From NCBI GenBank assembly GCA_027922465.2, contig BQMF02000025.1:777501-841500 (forward strand): DNA of 64,000 nt, in the 5' to 3' direction. Positions 24,901 through 33,900 of this stretch are shown one piece after another. Position numbers and translations under genes: made by a program. Numbering within the stretch: position 1 is the stretch's first letter; every line of letters starts with the position of its first letter. The notes under the pieces were generated by a model. That model worked only from the letters and a program-made list of their open reading frames with translations, searched no databases and had not been told where the DNA came from. Origin of the DNA: Turritopsis dohrnii. Its lineage: Eukaryota; Cnidaria; Hydrozoa; Anthoathecata; Oceaniidae.

Positions 24901-27900
24901 TCACACAACTTTCTTTTCAGATTCTGTTAATATGGCCTGAAGGCTATTGAAATTGATCAAAAAATTTGTGTGACCATAATGGCGGCACAAGCTACAGTCC
25001 CCCAAAATCACAACAAAATGAACGCAACACAAACTTTGAACAACTTTGAAGCCTGGTATCTACAGGAAAAATGGTTTGTATTACTAAAAACTATGCAAAA
25101 TGCAAACTACTATGTTACTACTATTGAAAAAACTTTATTTGGTAAAAAAAAAAATTAGTAGCCTGGGTACTATGGTGCTTTTCGTAGCAGTAAGAAGCAA
25201 AAAAAGGCAAAAGTGGTGATTGCTTGCCTCGCTTTCCCGCATTGCGCCCTTAGTTGCATGTGAAAACCTTTTTTGTTTCTGATACTAAACTAATTGAACT
25301 ATCAGTAACAAAAGAAAAAGTCATGTGACCTCCTATAGATTTTTCAAAAATTAGCTCAGAAGTTTGAAAAAAAGTCATACGAAATCCTAAGACTTTCAAC
25401 TACTGAGATAGACTTGCGCTCTTATAAGTTGTATTACTGACAAATGGTTGAGGAAATTTGGTCAGTTATTTCTTTGTATTAAGCTTATTTGACAGTTATT
25501 GTTATTGAAAATTAAGGATTTCTTCATAAATGCTGATTTAGAGGTCTTTTATATCTTAAAATATTAACAAAATTGTATCTGACATGATCTATATACATCA
25601 CCAAGTGAAATGTTGTAAAAGTAATAAAGTAATAACAAGCAAGGAAGTTGAAATAATAAACTTCCATTGATAAGTTATAAACAAATGAAGTTAGCTGTGT
25701 TTCAGCTTGTCAATATCGCATTGATGAAGGCCAAAGGCCCTGCTATTAACTGGAGCTGGTGGTGTAACTGAACAGACAACGTCTTCCATAGCAAACCAGC
25801 TAATGTCATCTTTATCCGGCCAGATGAATCGATTTTCCTCACTTCCAATCCTCTTCATACACTTTACTTCAACTTCATCATCTTCCATTTTCAATATTTC
25901 GCCAGGATACCATCTTCATACCATGGAAACTTTTATGCGGAATCCTTGTACAACATTTGCAAAGAGAATGGAATCAATCTACGAAGACTGGACTACAATG
26001 AACCCCAAAAAGGAAAGGATCAGTGTGATCGAGATTCTGCTGTTGCCGGAACGTGTTACGCTGTTTTGTGGATGAAGGAAATGATATTGTCTCAGCTGAA
26101 GATATTCACAAAGCATTAACTATGTCTAAAATGAAAAACACAAAGGTGTTCGTTGTTTCCTTCGACAAAAGTAAATGTTCAGTCAATGCAGATGCAATTC
26201 CAAATATTTCATCTTACCATTCCATGGAGTTTACCGCAAATGCAATCAAACTTTGGCGTTATTATGGAATTGGATCCGGTGTTAACCAGAATTACACTAC
26301 TAAATGGTCGTTAAAATCTAGCATACAAATTGTGAAGCCATTCACACAATGTACTGGGGCTTCCAATGTTGTGATAAGTGAAAATAAAAAAAAGCATAGT
26401 GATCGTCAACTTTGTAACGTAATATTTTGTAATTATGAAGAATGTATATACCACATCTTTCAGCTCCTTTCAAGATTTAGAGGTGCATATGATCCAAGGT
26501 GTTCATTCAATTCCAAAAGGAATCACTACTTTTGATTGTATAAAAAAGTCTTTTGCAAACAGAATGCTGATGGCGGCATCAACACATTCACATATCACAT
26601 CGACACCAGGTCCTTCTTCCTCAAAACCTACAGCCTCTATGAATCCATCACAGGTCGGTAAAGGATGGGCACTACCAGTCAGGTCAACTTTCCGCTTCAA
26701 TCCCCGACAAAAAGCTTTCCTTCTTAAAGCATTTGAAGATGGTGAAAAGACCGGACAGAAAGCCAGTCCAGAAGATGTTCATATGGCCATGCGAAAATGC
26801 TTTCCTACCAATGAATATTGTACAGTAAAGAAAATTCGTTCCTTATTTTCTCGATGGAGCAAACAAGTACGCACATCATCCTTGTCTAAGTTACAGGAAA
26901 AAGTGTCCAGTAAGTAATTTCAAAACTTTGGACTGATTTATGTTAAGAGGGCTAAGAATTTAATAGAAAAAGCTATGTCTGGCATCACCTCTTGATATTA
27001 TTAAGCTTCATTCTCTATTTTCAACAACAAAGACATTAAAATGTTAATTGCAAGTTTATTAGTGACTAAACATGACACTGAATCCTATGAATGTACGGCT
27101 TTAAAAAAAATTCTTTCAATTAGGTCTTGTGTTGGAAATTGGAAAATGGGTGATCGTAAAGTTTAATAAACAATGGTATCCTGGCAAAATATTGAAAATG
27201 GAAGATGATGAAGTTGAAGTAAAGTGTATGAAGAGGATTGGAAGTGAGGAAAATCGATTCATCTGGCCGGATAAAGATGACATTAGCTGGTTTGCTATGG
27301 AAGACGTTGTCTGTTCAGTTACACCACCAGCTCCAGTTAATAGCAGGGCCTTTGGCCTTCATCAATGCGATATTGACAAGCTGAAACACAGCTAACTTCA
27401 TTTGTTTATAACTTATCACTGGAAGTTTATTATTTCAACTTCCTTGCTTGTTATTACTTTATTACTTTTACAACATTTCACTTGGTGATGTATATAGATC
27501 ATGTCAGATACAATTTTGTTAATATTTTAAGATATAAAAGACCTCTAAATCAGCATTTATGAAGAAATCCTTAATTTTCAATAACAATAACTGTCAAATA
27601 AGCTTAATACAAAGAAATAACTGACCAAATTTCCTCAACCATTTGTCAGTAATACAACTTATAAGAGCGCAAGTCTATCTCAGTAGTTGAAAGTCTTAGG
27701 ATTTCGTATGACTTTTTTTCAAACTTCTGAGCTAATTTTTGAAAAATCTATAGGAGGTCACATGACTTTTTCTTTTGTTACTGATAGTTCAATTAGTTTA
27801 GTATCAGAAACAAAAAAGGTTTTCACATGCAACTAAGGGCGCAATGCGGGAAAGCGAGGCAAGCAATCACCACTTTTGCCTTTTTTTGCTTCTTACTGCT

Positions 27901-30900
27901 ACGAAAAGCACCATAGTACCCAGGCTACTAATTTTTTTTTTTACCAAATAAAGTTTTTTCAATAGTAGTAACATAGTAGTTTGCATTTTGCATAGTTTTT
28001 AGTAATACAAACCATTTTTCCTGTAGATACCAGGCTTCAAAGTTGTTCAAAGTTTGTGTTGCGTTCATTTTGTTGTGATTTTGGGGGACTGTAGCTTGTG
28101 CCGCCATTATGGTCACACAAATTTTTTGATCAATTTCAATAGCCTTCAGGCCATATTAACAGAATCTGAAAAGAAAGTTGTGTGACTATAAGGGCGCATT
28201 CAGATATAAGCCAGCAAAATTGCAACAGAGGCCAATTTTGGTCCGGTTACTAATTTTCAAAATTCTTCAAATGGGCATAACTCGGCCATTATGGATTTTT
28301 GAGCATTCAAATTTTGGATTTTTTCCTCTCACATGGTTTTGTACAACATGTCCCAAAATGAAAGAAAATAATTTTTTTTACTATCAGAAGTTGCTAAAAC
28401 TGCCCCACTCTTACAGAAATTGGCTCTTAAATACATATCTCAGAAACTGGAAGTAAGTAATACTAACAAGAGGCTTTTTGATCTCTATCATATTGGTTCA
28501 TATCATTTTGGACACAGGATCCTTTTAAAGTTCTTTAATTCAAAACCAGACAGTCATCTCGAACCAAGAAAAATTATATACTGAACTGTACAAATAAGTT
28601 ACCAGGTTGAGATACTGGTGCTAAAAAAACCATGCAGCTGCCTACGCAAAACAACTCAGAAAAATAACAATGACTTTGTGTATTATAAACTCAGTCATTC
28701 AAACGTAACTCCATAACATTTTTACAGATGTATTTTTGGTTAACAGAAACAGATACCAAAAATATTTATATACATCATTAATCAATAAAGAAAAGGCTTC
28801 GGTTCAGTTGACACAAACAAACTTATTATACATAGCTGAGCTAATAATTAACTGTCGTCATACTTATGGTCAACGAATTATGGTGCTAATAATCCATGCT
28901 AATCATCATAAAATAAAACACTTGCTTTAAAGCAGCCACAATGTTTTCATTTCGCATAAGCAAAAAAAGAGACATGACTCGAAAAAAATGCTTTTCCTAG
29001 ATTTTGAAGTCTGTTTTCAACAGATGTATTAAGTGAATTCAAAATTTCCTAATTAATACTTCATTATTGCTATCAAAAGCTGCAACGATGTTTTCTAGCG
29101 AATCCATGTTGAACTGGGTCTAATTCGAAGGTCTCCCACGTCGTTTTGTGCAGATTTGGTGACCATTCATTCAATAAAGTGTGTAAACCCATGGTTGTAC
29201 CTTAGGCAAATTTTCTTCTGGTTCATTCGATAAAGTGTTAACCCATGGTTGTACCTTAGGCAAATTTTCTTCCAGTTCATTCATTAAAGTGTGTAAACCC
29301 GGGGCTCCTTAGGCAAATTTTCTTCGCCTAGGTGAGCGTTAGGCACTAGTCTGTGTTGTCAATGTAACTATGAGAAGTCGTTTTCCGGGCAGAATCAATA
29401 CCTATAAACTCAAGCTGTAAAAAACATTTGTAACATCATGGCGCGCGCCGCGCCTCGCCGGAGAATAATCCTATTTGCGAAAAAGAAAGGATATCGGATT
29501 GATGCGGGAATCTCTTGATATTTTCGATTATTTTCTGATTATTGTAATACAATACCTTTTTCAATTTGTGAAAAACATTATTTAACTGATTTTGGGTTAG
29601 GCATTTGCCTAAGTTGCCTAACCCTGGATCCGCCCCTGAAAACATCCAATCACCCAATCGGACAAGCAATATCGCCCCCAGGATTTCTTTTCATTGCCGT
29701 CGTCCATATATCAAAAGAGTAGGAACGAACTTAGCTTAACTTAGTCAAAGTGGACCAACAATTGAAATATTGTGTAGATGATTAGTAGACGAACCATATC
29801 GAGCGTTATGATTGGTTTTTTTAAAGACCTAGGGTTGACTTATTTCAAGTTACCCCACCTCAACAAGAGGTGATGGTTTGGGTGTTGTTAATAGTGCTTA
29901 CAAGGCGTCATGCTTTCTTTAGAAAAATTTTTGTTTTTTCAGTTTCGATGAAAATCAAACTATACCTGTCCAGATATCTACCGCATGGTATGACATTAAT
30001 CAAGACCAAAGTCAATCTCACACGCCAGGAAAACTTAGCGAGGCTGTTTCCAATGGCAACGTACTTAATATGACCATTGATGGTCTTTTGTTTAAACCTT
30101 TGACCGCCAATGAAACATATTCTAAAAATAAGGAAAGAATTTGGCCAATAGGTAAGCGAAATCATGGATCTTTTGCTGTTAGTTGAATGTTTACTCGGCG
30201 AATAGACCTTTCTCGAATTCATGTTTAAACGATGCATTGTGGCCGAATTGTCGTGTATAACCTCGCCTTTAATATTCTAACTACTTCTAATTATCGGAAT
30301 GGGAATTAGGAATAATAGAGACTATGATTAAGTTATGAAGTAATGAAATCAGTGGAACAATGAATTGCATAAAAACGAGGTTAGATACGAAACTCGGCCA
30401 CAATTCAGTGTTTAAACTGAAATTCGGGAAAGGTCTATTCGGTTCTAAACAGTTCAGTTACATCAATGATTTAAAGTACATATTTGGCATGTACATATTT
30501 ACACATTGACATGGCCCATTCATCCCGGCTCACCTGGATAATTGGCTGATACCTGAGATGCACTGAAGGTGGAAAAACCTATGCAAAACTAGTCTTTTCG
30601 GTTTACTAAACCGGATTATTTTCACATTACTGGTTGAGCGAGATGATTAATGCCACAGTTCAGTAAGTTTATGTTTCTATTACAGTTTTCCATTTAAACT
30701 AAATTTCCCAAATCGAAATGATTTCATCAAAGCAAAATCTCGGTATGTGATTACCTCCTCAGACATGTAGTTACTTGCATTATAAACAATACATGGTATT
30801 AGTAGATATCTATTGGGGTTGATAGATGCAAATAATGCAGAATGAATCGTAAATATTTAGCGATAAAAATGTAAAACATGTATGATACAGAAATATGATA

Positions 30901-33900
30901 TGTTTTACATATCTCTTCAAAAACTATCGACTCATTTGAAATGAAAACTCTGAAAATTTATGTCATTCAAGTTATTAGGATGCTACTGTACAAGGTTGTT
31001 TTTCTACATTTTACTATATAATTATCATCATAAAAACATCATAGACAATCTGACCATTGAAATTGTTAATGCGACCACAGCCTCCTCCCTCCTGAAGTTC
31101 TAAAATCTCAGTCTGATTTAGTTTCCCATCATACAGTGATTTTTGGTCCCGCTTTTCAAAGTATTGAAATAAAAATCTTACCACGTGCACTATCACATTT
31201 TCTTTGTTCTTAGATGATTACTTGTGCTACTACGAAGGAACATCGGCTAAATTCAACGCATTTGGTCAGTGCTACATCCCATACACTGAAATTATCGAGC
31301 ACTATAAAAGACTGTGGGACCCATTTTCCATCGAAAAGTTTGCTGATGGTTTCAGGACCCAAGTGACAAATGACTACGATAATCTATTAGAGTGGCAATG
31401 CTCTTATGTAAAAAAGGACGTGCTCAATTGTAAGGTATAAAAGCAACTTGGTCCAACTCGTACACAGGGCGGTACTGCTATTGATGTATTTGATGTATAA
31501 TGTAGACAACTTGATTTGATTGACACCTATTTGATTGACACATGTTCTGTTTTCCTGTCATACACGTATTCAGGGTCAGTCATATAATGTGGAGGAGTCG
31601 AACGTTATAATATTTCTCTTCAGTATCAATCAGATTACTTGCAAGTTTTGTTTTTCTTTAAGTGGTTAAGCTCTCCTTCACAGTGGTTAAACTCTCCTTT
31701 GACTCTCCTTTGACTGAGCTCTTGCTACGCCTATGCCTTTCATATGATTTTCTTTAATTTAACCTCGTTTTGGTTCTTGCTCTATTTTGTCTGCTAAAAT
31801 TTGAAAAAATAAAGTAAAACTCACAATGTTATTGTTTTTTTAGAACGATTCTGTTGAGGCGATTAAGTTTATCAGTCGAAAGGAACAGCTTCTTCCATCA
31901 AAAGTTGTAAAGATCACAGTCGAGCTGGATGATGATAAGACAAAACAAATCATTGACCCTGAGAAACCTTTCGATCCTAGTTGGTATGAGGTAGAGTATC
32001 TATCAGTACGGTATCATTAAAGCACTTTCTAACATTCTAGGCGCTAACAGAATTTTCAAGATTTTAAGAAAGGAATTAACCAAAGCAGTGGCGTTAATTG
32101 TTAAGCTGTGATTAGTTCTAGCAAAACATCGATTTTAACGTCAGCTTTTTGACTTGAATTCTCAGAAAAAGGACAAATTCTTGAGATGATATTCTTTATT
32201 TGCTTCTTTATTTACAGTTCTTTATTTACAGTTCGATACCAAGCCAATAGCAATTGGTTGGGCGATAAACATCACATACGGCTAGTAAGTGCAACCACAG
32301 TACAAGTAGACAAATTACTTAGGATGTATAACGAATACATATTGCAGTCTGACCACTTACTCACAATGACAGTCCTCACAGCGGACCCAGTCAGCAAATA
32401 TCATCAAAAAGTCACAGCAATGAAGAGCGTTTTTATTGAAATATAGTGTGCATGTTTCCATAGAAATGCACTCCTTCGCAGTGACTTTTCGACAAACTTG
32501 CACACTGGGGATCCTTTATAAAGTATAGGCGAATATAAAAACACCTGAAAAGATGGTAAAACATGGTGGCATTCAGAAGATGAAAGGATCCACTTTTGTA
32601 GAAGGCAAAAAAAAAAAAAAAAAAAAAAAAATAAAATTAAAAAAAAAAAAAACCGACTTCTTTTTGTTGACTTCTTATTTTTCTTTCACAGCATTTTCTT
32701 AAGCATGCCAGAACTATAAGTACGAATTCAGAATTTCTTTAGATATTAACGGCTTTTGTTAGCCTCTGTTGAGTTTGGTTTTCGAAAACACTCTGAAATC
32801 AAATTACTCGAGCTTTCATACATAGGGTGTCCCACAAAACCTGGGTCCCAAAATAAAGAAAAAAGTGGAGGTTTTTAGAAAACTTGAATTTTAATAGAAA
32901 ACATTGACTTAATACCAATTGGAATTTTGAAAAAAGCTTCACTAATTATTGAGTAAATTCATTTCCAAAAAAGACTACATCTTTTAGTAGATTATGTAAC
33001 ACAATGCTATTTTTAACACACTTTAAAACATACTAGCCGCCAAGGCGGCGTCGCTCGCCACCCATATTCAGCCTGCGTTGTATGACCACCTGCTCCAAAT
33101 TATTGCACTTAAAACCATTGATAAAACTTCCTTTGCTGCTGGCTTTATCGCTTAATAAAGCTCGTTTGCACGTGAAGAGAAATACGTTCCTGGTGTTTCA
33201 AATCTTGCATGTTATTAACTCAGCCGTTCATTGTCGCGGTCGCATTTAAAATGCTTTACACAATGCATTCCGAACGTGAACTTCACGTGGTTTTTATTTA
33301 CGATTTTAAACCAATCAAGTATCAGTTTAACAATTCACTCAAAACGCAGAGAGAAAAAACTTTTCAACTTATTATTAGCTTTTGTTTTACGCGCTCTAAC
33401 ATGGGTGCTGTCAGAAGTAGGTGAAAAAATGGTTTCTCTTCTTAAAAAGATCACACGGGAGGAGAAAGAAATGCACGTGCCAAATGAATGAAGTGAATAA
33501 AAAACGTTCGATCAGATTAAAATAGATTAAAAGAAATCGATAACGAAATTAAGACAACTATTAAGACAAAAGTAAAAAAAAAAAAAATATTTTCTTCCAT
33601 GATTCTCTTTTTTTTACCTATCGGTTTTTAAACATTTTGATTGTTCGAAAAAAGTTCACCCGTCTCAGACAGTCAGGAAAGCGTTAGAATACACTGGCAA
33701 ACCGCACATGCTGTCACGTTCTGCCACTGCTGCTTTTTGTCCAAAATGTTTAATCAGTTAGTTTCTTTGTATTTAGTTGATGTACTGTTTTCAAAGCCAA
33801 GTCAACGTGAAATATAAAACTAACAATAATAATAAAAACAAAACGTTATTCCTATTAGTTCATCAGCCAAAAAAGTCACGTTCGATTGGGGTTGCAATGT

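Larger units (their letters stand above)
24665..28430. repeat. Large inverted repeat (arms about 1.25 kb, about 1.26-kb spacer)
   Basis: 24665-25913 recurs in inverted order at 27173-28430. The arms are nearly identical over most of their length (one or two differences seen near the inner part) and differ more in the outer 100 bases, where short indels occur. Both arms contain the same coding end (a Tudor/SH3-like segment) and an ataagggcgca motif. The spacer holds the body of a decayed transposon gene that continues into the right arm. This is either a DNA transposon with very long terminal repeats or an inverted duplication of the 3' part of one. I could not find a target duplication. Confidence 0.85.
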
